NCBI RefSeq assembly: GCF_000832125.1
Contig: NZ_JPRK01000023.1
Span: 118,427-182,426, forward strand
Source: Flavobacterium hibernum
Lineage (GTDB): Bacteria > Bacteroidota > Bacteroidia > Flavobacteriales > Flavobacteriaceae
Length of the DNA: 64,000 nt
Direction of reading: 5' to 3'
Shown: positions 8,083 to 16,659 of the stretch, one piece after another
Position numbering within the stretch: the stretch's first letter is position 1
Layout of the letters: every line of letters starts with the position of its first letter
Notes under the pieces: model-generated
What the model saw: the letters and a program-made list of their open reading frames with translations, nothing else
What the model was told of the DNA's origin: nothing
Databases searched by the model: none
Made by a program: the position numbers and the translations under genes

Positions 8083-9666
8083 TCAATTCCCATTAAAAAC
8101 CAAATACAAAGCCAAAATCGTCAATCCCAATAATCCAAATAACAGCTTTACCTTTTTACTGGTTTTAGGAATATCGGCTTCTTCAGAAAAATTAACTTCA
8201 GGATTTTTATCGGCTAATGAAATAATAATTGCAGCAAATAATAATACTGCAAAAATGTAAAATGAGATCAATAAAAAGTGTGGCCAAATGGTGTAAACAT
8301 CGGCAGGGAATATCCATAAATATAAAACTCCAACAAATAAACTAAAAGCAGAACCCCAAGAAAGTGTAGCATTTACCGCTTTTTTTGTAGTTCGTTTCCA
8401 GAAAATACTCAACAGAAAAACTACTGATAAAGATGGCGCTAAAAAGCCCAAAACGGCCTGAAATATATTGAATAAGTTTTGCCCTTTTATATTATCAATC
8501 GCAACTGCGATAAGAATTGCAAACAAACATCCGGCTGCAATGGTGATTCTTCCAATTTTAATTTGATCTTTAATCGTTGCAGTTGGGTTTATTTTTTTTA
8601 CATAAATATCATTGGTAAAAACAGTACTTAAGGCATTAAGCGATGAACCAATTGTCCCTACCAAAACGGCAATCATAACACAAATTACTAAACCATTCAT
8701 TCCGCTTGGAAACAGGTTTGTAACCATTGTCATATAAGCCAAATCGGAGTTTTTTCCGAGTTCCGGATATAATGCGTAGCAAAGAATTCCAGGTAAAATA
8801 AACAACGGCAATGCCATTACTTTTAGCCAGCCAATAAAGTTTACTCCAAGTTGTCCTTGTTCTAAATTTTTAGCTCCCAAAACACTCTGCACCATCGATT
8901 GATCTGTACAAAAGAATGCTACAGCAGCCACAGGATAACCCAATAAAATGGCCGGCCACGGATAATGTGCATCGTTTGCAGGTTGCACTAAATTCCAGAA
9001 ATTAGACGGTGTTTTGGCAATTAAAACATCAATTCCTCCTAATTTTTGCAAACCTAGATAAGATAAGGTTAACGAAACTACAATTAGCAAAATCATCTGA
9101 AAAACGTTGACTTTGGCAATTGCTTTTAGTCCTCCTGCGAAAGTAAAAATTCCAGAAAAGATTACTAAAACGGTAACGCTCTGCCACATTGGGATTCCAA
9201 GAATCTGACGTACTAAAACGCCTCCGCTAAATAATCCTAATGACAACCAACTTACTAATATTTTGACTAAAGCATACCACGCTAAAATATTCTGAGTACT
9301 ATCGCCATAACGTTTTCCCATATATTCGGGCATTGTACTTACTTTGCTCGCAATATATCGCGGGGCAAAAACCATTGCCAAAAGCAATAGAAATACAAAA
9401 GCATACCACTCAAAATTTCCAGCTACAATTCCGGTTGCGTAACCAATACTCGCAAAAGCCAATAATGATGATGGTCCAACATTGGTTCCCCACATATTAA
9501 ACCCTATACTATACCATTTTAAGGAATTACCTGCCAGAAAAAGGGTTTCGTTTTTCTTGCTTTGTTTAACGCTTACAACGTATCCTATAATTAATAAAGC
9601 AGCCAAATAAACGCCTACAATTATAAAATCTAAGGTGGTTAACTTATCGTAGATGGTATTATTCAT
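8083..9666 (-). CDS. Sodium/solute symporter (SSS family, SGLT-like)
   Basis: A 527-aa integral inner-membrane protein with about 14 hydrophobic helices. SSS-family features are visible: FLAGNSLKWYSIGFNMWGTNVGP near the N terminus, the GGLKAIAKVNVFQ stretch, and the C-terminal FWKRTTKKA. Closest in style to sodium/glucose or galactose symporters. It should import a monosaccharide or uronic-acid-type product with sodium. The start overlaps the end of the upstream oxidoreductase gene by 4 bp (ATGA), so the two are translationally coupled. Substrate is inferred only from the neighbourhood of pectin-active enzymes. Confidence 0.85.
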   Translation of the reverse strand: MNNTIYDKLTTLDFIIVGVYLAALLIIGYVVSVKQSKKNETLFLAGNSLKWYSIGFNMWGTNVGPSSLLAFASIGYATGIVAGNFEWYAFVFLLLLAMVFAPRYIASKVSTMPEYMGKRYGDSTQNILAWYALVKILVSWLSLGLFSGGVLVRQILGIPMWQSVTVLVIFSGIFTFAGGLKAIAKVNVFQMILLIVVSLTLSYLGLQKLGGIDVLIAKTPSNFWNLVQPANDAHYPWPAILLGYPVAAVAFFCTDQSMVQSVLGAKNLEQGQLGVNFIGWLKVMALPLFILPGILCYALYPELGKNSDLAYMTMVTNLFPSGMNGLVICVMIAVLVGTIGSSLNALSTVFTNDIYVKKINPTATIKDQIKIGRITIAAGCLFAILIAVAIDNIKGQNLFNIFQAVLGFLAPSLSVVFLLSIFWKRTTKKAVNATLSWGSAFSLFVGVLYLWIFPADVYTIWPHFLLISFYIFAVLLFAAIIISLADKNPEVNFSEEADIPKTSKKVKLLFGLLGLTILALYLVFNGN

Positions 9667-10727
9667 AGTCCGTATTCGTTAAGAATATCAGCTATTTTTA
9701 CTGGCATTCCGGTTTTTAAAGTTTTATCCATTGCTTGTAATAAAGCTACGGTTCCAATTCCTTCCTCCATATCTGGATATGCTGTAAAATTGAGTTCGAT
9801 ACTGTCTACAAAATATTCCAAATAATTTTGATATTCGCCTGCGTGATGGCTTTGCCCTTCAAAACGGAAATAGTGTTTTAAGGTCGAATCTCCCCAAGTA
9901 ATTATTTTTTCTTCGCCAGTTTTATCTGTAATAGCATAACGCAATTCGTGATAATCAGATTGGCTTGCGCCTTCGGTCGCTCTTAGTATTGTACTCATTC
10001 CGCTATCGCGTTGTGCAGGTTGTGTTGGCGAAGTATATACACCACTTACTCTGGCAATTCTTCCATCGGTTGCTTTAAAGATAAAGTGCATGGTATCTTC
10101 GTTTTTCAAACCCGCAGCACTTCCGTTGCTACTGATCATTCCGTACCCCATAACTTCTTCAATATTGGGTAAATACCATCTGATAAAATCTACTGGATGA
10201 CTTAAACCTCCGTACAACCATTTAAACGATTGCAACAACGACCATTCTTTTTCTAAAAACCATCTGTGATCTGCATGATAATGTGCTTCAATAGTAATTA
10301 AATCGCCTATTAAACCTTCTTCAAAATCTTTTCGCTGACGTTTTGCCGGTTCAAAAAAGCGCGAACTTTGACCTATAAAAACTTTCTTTCCTGTTTTTTT
10401 ACTTAGTTCCAATAACGCAGCCGCATCTGAAAGATCATCGATAAACGGTTTGGTGCAAACTACATGCTTTCCGTGCAACAATGCTTGTTTTACATGTTGA
10501 GCATGCAAATGATCCGGCGTATAAATGGCAATAATATCTATTGATGTATCATTTAATATATCTTCATAATTCGTTGTGTACGAATGAAAATCAAACTCTT
10601 TTGCTCTTTGTTTACACAAATCTTCGTTTCGGTCACAAACTTTTACGAGTTCTACTTTTGAACTCTTTAAAGCTGCCGACATTGTGCTTCGACCTTCTCC
10701 AAGTCCTAAAATGGCTATTTTTAACAT
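9663..10727 (-). CDS. Gfo/Idh/MocA-family oxidoreductase
   Basis: A 354-aa cytoplasmic protein with an N-terminal Rossmann domain (AILGLGEGRS, residues 4-13) and the family EKP-type motif seen as HVVCTKPF (Lys-Pro retained). The C-terminal domain is the family alpha/beta dimer fold. Members oxidise or reduce sugars, inositols or sugar acids with NAD(P). The gene sits between the beta-helix protein and the symporter, suggesting it handles the sugar imported by the symporter. The glycine-rich loop is GLGEGR rather than the commoner GxGxxG/A, a small variation. Substrate unknown. Confidence 0.85.
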   Translation of the reverse strand: MLKIAILGLGEGRSTMSAALKSSKVELVKVCDRNEDLCKQRAKEFDFHSYTTNYEDILNDTSIDIIAIYTPDHLHAQHVKQALLHGKHVVCTKPFIDDLSDAAALLELSKKTGKKVFIGQSSRFFEPAKRQRKDFEEGLIGDLITIEAHYHADHRWFLEKEWSLLQSFKWLYGGLSHPVDFIRWYLPNIEEVMGYGMISSNGSAAGLKNEDTMHFIFKATDGRIARVSGVYTSPTQPAQRDSGMSTILRATEGASQSDYHELRYAITDKTGEEKIITWGDSTLKHYFRFEGQSHHAGEYQNYLEYFVDSIELNFTAYPDMEEGIGTVALLQAMDKTLKTGMPVKIADILNEYGL

Positions 10728-10763
10728 GAGGTGTGGTTATTTTAGATTGTTGATTTTAGACTT

Positions 10764-10836
10764 TTTTTGCCACAGATTAAAAAGGATTTTCGCAGATTAG
10801 AAAAATCATTTTAATCCTTTTAATCTGTGGCAAAAT
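10764..10836. repeat. Inverted repeat in intergenic gap
   Basis: Arms built on GCCACAGATTAAAAAGGATT and its imperfect complement (about 10813-10831) face each other across a short spacer. It lies between the beta-helix gene and the oxidoreductase gene and is another of the intergenic hairpin islands of this window. Confidence 0.8.
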
Positions 10837-10857
10837 ATTTTTTATTAATCTCATCGA

Positions 10858-10890
10858 AAACCTAACGGATTTTAAAAACCCGTCAGGTTT
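10858..10890. terminator. Terminator-like palindrome after the beta-helix gene
   Basis: Arms AAACCTAACGG and CCCGTCAGGTTT (imperfect) follow the stop of the beta-helix gene. It is a degenerate relative of the AAACCCGACAGG palindromes at 15617-15649 and 63832-63864. Confidence 0.55.
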
Positions 10891-10904
10891 AAACTGATAT
10901 GTAA

Positions 10905-13412
10905 TTATTTTGTTTCTACTTTGTTTAAGAAAATCCAGGTTTCATCGGGTTTTGCGCCTTCAATTCCGGTTTGGTATTTTTTCATTAAAGCATTCCATTC
11001 GTCTACGCGTGGATTATTTTGGGTTGTTTTTGGATTGAGTTTATCCAAACTTTCTCCTTTTGGAATACTGATTACCAATATCAATTGCTTTTCAAACTTA
11101 AAAACTTGTAATTGCTGAAAATCGGCATTGCAGAATCCTTTTGCGATTTCTGGCCATTTTTCGAATTGTGTGGTGTGATAATCAACATATTCTTTTTGCA
11201 ATTTTTCATCTGAAACTAAATTAGCAGTCAAAACAATATTTTCCCATTCTGCTGCCGGTTTTGAATCTTTGCATCTTTCAAAATTCTGAAAATCGTAGAT
11301 TGGATTTTCATATATCTTAATTTGTAAAGAAGGAAAAGCCAACGCCAATTTTCGTTTGGTTCTTTCGGGCTGATTCATCTTTCCGTAAATCACTAAATGA
11401 TTTTTCCATTGGTACAATTCTTCTCCTACAATTCGGAAACCTTTTATAGTCGATCTTATTTTTTCGATATCAAAGTCAGAACCAATCAACTCGATTGCAA
11501 CCGCTTTTGGCATTTCTTGCAATCCCCACGGTTCGTCAATTACAACTTCTTTTGTTAAATCAGTATAAGGTGCTCTAATTCCTGCAGCATCTTTAATTTT
11601 TGTACTTACATAAGGATCATTATTTCCCCATATATTTCCTTTTGGACCATTATGATTTTTTAATATTTTCTTTTCTGCAATCCAGTTATTTTTGATTGTA
11701 AAACCTTCAGATCCTTCATCTGTGTACAAATACAACCATAAAAACGGATCGTGTGCATACGGACTGTTATAAACCTTATCGATGTAATTTTCTTCAATTT
11801 GGCTATTTGGCTGAGACGATAGGGTATAAATTCCCGCAACATCGTGTAAATGTTTGGCGTAATGATGAATTTTATTTCCTAAGATTTTATTGTTTTTCAT
11901 CACATTTGTGGTGTGTGTCCAACCCCAACCCATTGCAATTGCAGAATATGATACATCAGATATTTCGTTATGCTCTATTGTTAGATTACGAACAAAACCT
12001 GCGCTAATTCCTAGTGTTCCCCAATCTTCGGTGGTAACATTGGTAATTAAATTATCTGCAATTACTTCATCAGAGCAAATTTCTCTTTCATCTTTTATAA
12101 CCAAAGGCAAATGCGCTTCAAAAGCTTCTTCAGAGAAAACGCCAATATTTATGGCACTTCCGCCAATGTCTTTGAATAAATTTCCTTTTACGGTATTGTG
12201 ATTTGTTCCTTTATTTAAGTCTAAACCTGTTGAAGCCAAATGTTCAAAGCGACAAGATTCAAACTGAATGTTATTCGAATAGTTTACCTCTACAGCTGCG
12301 CGTGGTCTTCCTACCCAAGCCTGATTTTCTAATGTTGCCTGATTTGGAGTTCCGGGAATTTTTAATTTGTAAGCATCTAATAAATACATTCCTGATTGCA
12401 ACGGAACATGTCCTTGTTGCGACGGACGAAGCCAATTACTGTATTGAAATGAAATTCCTTTAAATCTAAAATCATGTACAGGAGAATCGATTGTTCCTTT
12501 TACTTCGACTAAATTTTCTAAAACCGGAACGGTTACTTTGGCCGAATTCATATCTTCTCCAACTCTTGGGATATAATAAATTTTGGCATTTTTTTTATCC
12601 AAAAACCATTCTCCAGGTTCGTTTAACATTGAAATTCCGTTATTCAAATAAAATGCTGAATTTCCGTTGTTTTTAGAAATCCAAGGCGCTGGCCAAGGAT
12701 GCTCGCTCTGAATACGGCTTTCTGGTTGCTCAAACGAAAGTCTGGCGCTGTCTTTTTTAACTTCGATATTCTTGATTCTAAGATTCGCAATCGACCACCA
12801 TTGCACAATAAACATTTCCATTCCTGGCTCAAACTTTATTGATTTGTCTTTAAACGGAATCCAACAAGTTTCAGTTTCCTTATCCCATGATAAAATGCGA
12901 TCCATTGTGTTTCCTGCTGTACTTTTTGCTCTTACTGCTTTTTTATCATTTACCCATAATTGTCTGTAATTGATAATCTCGCCCGCAATTTGAGGTGCAT
13001 CAGCCACCCAAACATTCGACTTTTTTACTCCATTTATAGAAAGGGCTTTTTTCCAGTTCTTTATTTCGAATCCACCGCTTATAATTGGTTTCGAGTTCGT
13101 ATCGGCTTCAATTGTAGTTGGACTATCTGGAGTTCCAGAATCTTCTGGGCGAACAAATAAAGGTTCATTTAAATAATACGTACCGTTCATTACTATTATA
13201 CGAATACCGTCTTTTACCGATACATCTTTCAATCGGCGCAATTCTCTTGCTTTTCTCATCGCCATCTGAACAGTTGCCAGAGGGTTTGCTTTGGTTCCAA
13301 CATTGGTATCTTTTCCGTTTGGAGAAACCCAAATCTCGGCCGCACTTGCCGAAAATATGGTACAAAATGTAAAAATGGACAGTAGTAGTTTAGTAAAAGT
13401 ATTTAATCGCAT
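10905..13412 (-). CDS. Secreted beta-helix protein with L-rhamnose-mutarotase-like C-terminus
   Basis: An 835-aa exported protein (signal peptide, cleavage near ASAAE). The region from about residue 25 to 600 is a right-handed parallel beta-helix (opening AEIWVSPNGKDTNVGTKANP, then repeated turns with N-rich stacks such as IRNLTIEHNEISDVS), a fold used by pectate lyases and some glycosidases. The last roughly 190 residues resemble the dimeric alpha/beta-barrel of L-rhamnose mutarotase (YVDYHTTQFEKWPEIAKGF, DEWNALMKKYQTGIEG), apparently with a second, more degenerate half before it. Joining the two in one secreted protein is unusual. It is the first gene of a unit with the oxidoreductase and symporter. 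Catalytic residues of the helix are not assigned. Confidence 0.72.
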   Translation of the reverse strand: MRLNTFTKLLLSIFTFCTIFSASAAEIWVSPNGKDTNVGTKANPLATVQMAMRKARELRRLKDVSVKDGIRIIVMNGTYYLNEPLFVRPEDSGTPDSPTTIEADTNSKPIISGGFEIKNWKKALSINGVKKSNVWVADAPQIAGEIINYRQLWVNDKKAVRAKSTAGNTMDRILSWDKETETCWIPFKDKSIKFEPGMEMFIVQWWSIANLRIKNIEVKKDSARLSFEQPESRIQSEHPWPAPWISKNNGNSAFYLNNGISMLNEPGEWFLDKKNAKIYYIPRVGEDMNSAKVTVPVLENLVEVKGTIDSPVHDFRFKGISFQYSNWLRPSQQGHVPLQSGMYLLDAYKLKIPGTPNQATLENQAWVGRPRAAVEVNYSNNIQFESCRFEHLASTGLDLNKGTNHNTVKGNLFKDIGGSAINIGVFSEEAFEAHLPLVIKDEREICSDEVIADNLITNVTTEDWGTLGISAGFVRNLTIEHNEISDVSYSAIAMGWGWTHTTNVMKNNKILGNKIHHYAKHLHDVAGIYTLSSQPNSQIEENYIDKVYNSPYAHDPFLWLYLYTDEGSEGFTIKNNWIAEKKILKNHNGPKGNIWGNNDPYVSTKIKDAAGIRAPYTDLTKEVVIDEPWGLQEMPKAVAIELIGSDFDIEKIRSTIKGFRIVGEELYQWKNHLVIYGKMNQPERTKRKLALAFPSLQIKIYENPIYDFQNFERCKDSKPAAEWENIVLTANLVSDEKLQKEYVDYHTTQFEKWPEIAKGFCNADFQQLQVFKFEKQLILVISIPKGESLDKLNPKTTQNNPRVDEWNALMKKYQTGIEGAKPDETWIFLNKVETK

Positions 13413-13664
13413 TATTTTTATTTTTTAGCTTCTTTTTGTTATTAAAATTACAAGAGAGATAATTTAAAGTAATAAAAAATTTACATCTCCATTTTTTTTA
13501 ACATTAATATTAAATATATGGCACAATTTAGCAGAACCGTAAAACATAAGTGTCCTGTACCCTCCTGCATTATCTAAATGATTTTCGGAATGTAATTTCA
13601 TAACTTTTAACTTTTCTTTTGTGGTAAACGGCTAACGAACTATTTTTTATAGAATATTTTTTCA

Positions 13665-13686
13665 TAGATTTGTGTAATCGATTACA
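13665..13686 (+). promoter_or_regulatory. GH28 promoter with LacI-type operator
   Basis: TAGATTTG (13665-13672) fits the -7 consensus TAnnTTTG. It is followed directly by the perfect 14-bp palindrome TGTAATCGATTACA (13673-13686), the classic half-site pattern of LacI/GalR-family operators with a central CG. The operator covers the expected transcription start, which fits repression. No clear TTG box is seen 19 nt upstream. The remainder of the gap 13413-13811 is AT-rich with no gene. Confidence 0.7.
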
Positions 13687-13811
13687 TTTAAGTTTTGATT
13701 TTTATGAAACCTATTTTTTTTCAAATTCATAAAAAATCATCCATCATTAAATAGATTCAGTAAACAAACGCTTTCCATTTATAATTAAATTTCAAATAAA
13801 ATTCAATCAGA

Positions 13812-15500
13812 ATGAAAACTAACCCAATTAACCTTTTACGCATTGCTCTGGTCTTTATGATAACCAGTTGTTCGCAAAACATGTTTGCCCAAAATTCAAA
13901 GTCATATGACACTTATAAAGGCATTGAATTTAAAATGGCTAAAGTCAACGAACCAATTATCCCAAAAAACACTGTAAATCTAAAAGACTTTGGTGCGGTA
14001 AATGGCGGCTATGTTTTAAATACTAAGGCTTTCGCCGATGCTATAGACGCGGTTTCGAAAAAAGGCGGTGGAAAAGTTATTATTCCTCCGGGAATCTGGC
14101 TTACTGGTCCTATTGTTTTAAAAAGTAATTTAGAATTACATGCCGAAACTGGAGCATTAATTAAATTTTCGACAGATAAAACTTTATATCCCATTATTGA
14201 AACCAGTTTTGAGGGTTTAAATACATGGCGTTGTATCTCTCCTATTTATGGTAAAAACTTAGTAAACATTGCTTTTACCGGAAATGGAGTTTGGGATGGT
14301 TCAGGCGAAGCTTGGAGACAAGTTAAAAAGAGCAAATTAACTGATGAACAATGGAAGAAGTTTGTGGCTTCGGGCGGAGTTTTGAATGATAAAAAGGACA
14401 GTTGGTATCCGTCTGAGCAGTATTTAAAAGGTTCTAAAGGCGCAGATCAAAATGTTCGTCCTGACTTAAAAACCAAAGAAGATTTTGAAGCTATTCATGA
14501 TTTTCTACGTCCGGTTTTGGTGAGTATTCAAAACAGTAAAAGAGTATTGTTTGATGGTCCGGTTTTTCAAAATTCTCCGGCTTGGAACATTCACCCGTTT
14601 ATGATCGAAGATTTAATTGTGCGAAACATAACTGTTCGTAATCCTTGGTTTTCTCAAAATGGAGATGGTCTTGATGTTGAATCTTGCAAAAATGTGATTA
14701 TCGAAAATTCTAGTTTTGATGTTGGCGATGATGCTATTTGCATTAAATCAGGAAAAGATAAAGATGGTCGCGATCGCGGTGTTGCCTGCGAAAACATCAT
14801 TGTAAAAAACAATATTGTATATCACGGTCACGGTGGTGTAACGGTTGGAAGCGAAATGTCTGGCGGTGTAAAAAACCTGCACGTTTCAAATTGTACTTTT
14901 ATGGGAACTGATGTTGGTTTACGTTTTAAGAGTACGCGTGGACGCGGAGGAATCGTAGAAAACATCTTCATCTCAGATATTTTTATGACTGATATTCCAT
15001 CTCAAGCTATTTCTTTTGATTTGTATTATGGTGGAAAATCTATTGCCGAAACTTTGGCTGAAGGTGGAAACACTGTAAGTACAAAAGCAGTTCCTGTAAA
15101 CGAAGAAACGCCTCAATTTAAAAATATCTCAATTAAAAACATTACAATTAAAGGAGCTCAACAAGCTGTATTTTTACAAGGTTTACCCGAAATGAATCTG
15201 CAAAATATCGAAATCTCTAACTTAATTGCAAAAGCGGATAAAGGTTTTTCTATCATCGACGCAAACGGAATCAAAATTACCAATGCTAAATTAGATATCG
15301 CAAGCAGCAATGTATTCGAAATTTACAATGTCAAAAATATGTCTCTTAAAAATATTGAGTTCGATTCGACATCTGCAAAAGCAGTAAATATTAATGGTGA
15401 AGCAAATACTAATATTGAATTGATCTCGTCTCAAAATTTAGATTTTTCTAAAAGAACTACTGTTGGAGAAACGGTTCCTAAAGGTGCTGTGAAGTTTTAG
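13812..15500 (+). CDS. Secreted polygalacturonase (GH28)
   Basis: A 562-aa parallel beta-helix enzyme of glycoside hydrolase family 28, which hydrolyses alpha-1,4-galacturonan or rhamnogalacturonan by inversion. Family motifs are all present: NGDGLD (283-288), GDDAICIKSG (305-314, catalytic Asp pair), HGHGG (338-342) and RFKS (371-374). The N-terminus FMITSC places a possible lipobox Cys at residue 20; alternatively a standard signal peptide ends near MFAQ. An insertion of about 50 charged residues (175-225) is seen before the catalytic turns. It is transcribed alone, from a promoter with a LacI-type operator, and ends in a strong hairpin. Confidence 0.93.
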   Translation: MKTNPINLLRIALVFMITSCSQNMFAQNSKSYDTYKGIEFKMAKVNEPIIPKNTVNLKDFGAVNGGYVLNTKAFADAIDAVSKKGGGKVIIPPGIWLTGPIVLKSNLELHAETGALIKFSTDKTLYPIIETSFEGLNTWRCISPIYGKNLVNIAFTGNGVWDGSGEAWRQVKKSKLTDEQWKKFVASGGVLNDKKDSWYPSEQYLKGSKGADQNVRPDLKTKEDFEAIHDFLRPVLVSIQNSKRVLFDGPVFQNSPAWNIHPFMIEDLIVRNITVRNPWFSQNGDGLDVESCKNVIIENSSFDVGDDAICIKSGKDKDGRDRGVACENIIVKNNIVYHGHGGVTVGSEMSGGVKNLHVSNCTFMGTDVGLRFKSTRGRGGIVENIFISDIFMTDIPSQAISFDLYYGGKSIAETLAEGGNTVSTKAVPVNEETPQFKNISIKNITIKGAQQAVFLQGLPEMNLQNIEISNLIAKADKGFSIIDANGIKITNAKLDIASSNVFEIYNVKNMSLKNIEFDSTSAKAVNINGEANTNIELISSQNLDFSKRTTVGETVPKGAVKF

Positions 15501-15503
15501 ATT

Positions 15504-15552
15504 TTAGATGTTAGATGTTAGATGTTAGATGTTAGATGTTAGATGTTAGATG
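15504..15552. repeat. TTAGATG tandem repeat, seven copies
   Basis: Seven perfect head-to-tail copies of the 7-bp unit TTAGATG begin 4 bp after the GH28 stop codon. It does not encode anything; copy number is probably unstable. Confidence 0.95.
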
Positions 15553-15560
15553 TTTAAAAA

Positions 15561-15590
15561 AATCAGGCTGTTCATTCGAACAGCCTGATT
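15561..15590 (+). terminator. Terminator of the polygalacturonase gene
   Basis: A perfect 13-bp stem (AATCAGGCTGTTC and its complement) with a 4-nt ATTC loop is followed by an 8-T run. Classic intrinsic terminator. Confidence 0.93.
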
Positions 15591-15616
15591 TTTTTTGTCT
15601 ATTTATTTTCAACGCC

Positions 15617-15649
15617 AAACCCGACAGGTTTTAAAAACCTGTCGGGTTT
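15617..15649. repeat. AAACCCGACAGG palindrome, copy 1
   Basis: Perfect inverted repeat with arms AAACCCGACAGGTTTT. An almost identical palindrome stands at 63832-63864. Both lie beyond gene ends and could act as bidirectional terminators or as dispersed hairpins. Confidence 0.85.
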
Positions 15650-15676
15650 AATTGACACTATTTTTTTCTAGTTTTT

Positions 15677-15785
15677 GTCATTTCGACGAAGGAGAAATCA
15701 CACTAGTAATTCAACAACTAAAATTGCCAATCTTTATATAATTTTGCGTGTGATTTCTCTCCCGAAGCTTCGGGATCGAAATGAC
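15677..15785. repeat. GTCATTTCGA inverted-repeat element, copy 2
   Basis: About 109 bp with the same ends as the element at 2916-3023, but with the CCCGAAGCTTCGGG insert in the right arm (15761-15774) and CGAAGGAGAAATCACACTAG in the left arm. The central spacer differs from copy 1. It fills the gap between the convergent GH28 and lactonase genes. Confidence 0.85.
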
Positions 15786-15823
15786 AAACGATGTCACATA
15801 ATATGAAAATCAAAATAAATATC

Positions 15824-16654
15824 TTATAAACTATAAAAAGAACTCGCATTCTTAAACCAAATCTTATTTTGATCTTCGATTGAAAGTTTCGCAATATAAT
15901 CGTCTAGTGTTTTTACAACTTCAGTATAATCTGAAGCGACATTAAGAACCGGCCAATCTGAGCCGAACATTAAATTATCTACAGAGAAATTCTCGAAAAT
16001 AACGTCTAAATACGGCTTTAAATCTTCGGGTTTCCATGACTTCCAATTGGCTTCGGTCACCATTCCGGAGATTTTGCAACTTACGTTTTCGTATTTTGAG
16101 ATTTGCTCTATTCCTTTTTTCCACGAAAGAAAATCGCCCGATTTAATATCTGGTTTTGCAATATGATCGATCACAAATTTTTGTTCCGGAAAATCGTTTA
16201 CCAGACTTATTGCTGCGGGTAACTGTCTATGAAAAATTAAAATATCGTAAGTATAATTGAATGTTTTTAAAGCTGAAATTCCGTTACGGAAATCTTCTCT
16301 AAACATAAAATCATTGGCTTCGCCTTGCACAACATGACGAAATCCTTTTAGCTTTTTATGCTTTGAAAAATGGCTTAATCGTTCTGCAATGTTTTTATCT
16401 CGAAGATCAACCCAACCTACAATTCCTTTTATAAAATCGTTTTTTGAAGCCAACTCGATCAAAAAGTTCGTTTCATCTTCAGATTGGCTTGCTTGTACCG
16501 CTACACAACCTGAAAACTGATTTTCCTGAAGCAAAGGCAAAAGATCTTCTGGCAAAAAATCCCGCTGAATCTTTTGCATTGAATCATCAATCCAACTATC
16601 GCGAACGGGATCAAATTTCCAAAAATGCTGATGTGAATCAATACGATTATTCAT
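15824..16654 (-). CDS. Amidohydrolase-family sugar lactonase (fuconolactonase-like)
   Basis: A 276-aa cytoplasmic TIM-barrel metal hydrolase of the amidohydrolase-2 group (COG3618). Metal-binding motifs are visible: HQHFW at residues 8-12, DHIAKPD in the middle and FGSDWPV near the end. Members open L-fucono-, L-rhamnono- or related aldonolactones. Here it is the last gene of a set containing two SDR dehydrogenases, a zinc dehydrogenase and an FAH-family hydrolase, which fits step two of the non-phosphorylative 6-deoxysugar route. Its start is 5 bp after the stop of the upstream SDR gene. Which deoxysugar is used cannot be read from the sequence. Confidence 0.85.
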   Translation of the reverse strand: MNNRIDSHQHFWKFDPVRDSWIDDSMQKIQRDFLPEDLLPLLQENQFSGCVAVQASQSEDETNFLIELASKNDFIKGIVGWVDLRDKNIAERLSHFSKHKKLKGFRHVVQGEANDFMFREDFRNGISALKTFNYTYDILIFHRQLPAAISLVNDFPEQKFVIDHIAKPDIKSGDFLSWKKGIEQISKYENVSCKISGMVTEANWKSWKPEDLKPYLDVIFENFSVDNLMFGSDWPVLNVASDYTEVVKTLDDYIAKLSIEDQNKIWFKNASSFYSL

Positions 16655-16659
16655 CTTTA

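Noticed and set aside
15504..15552. Possible CRISPR array at the TTAGATG repeats
   Set aside because: Units are 7 bp without spacers and there are no cas genes.
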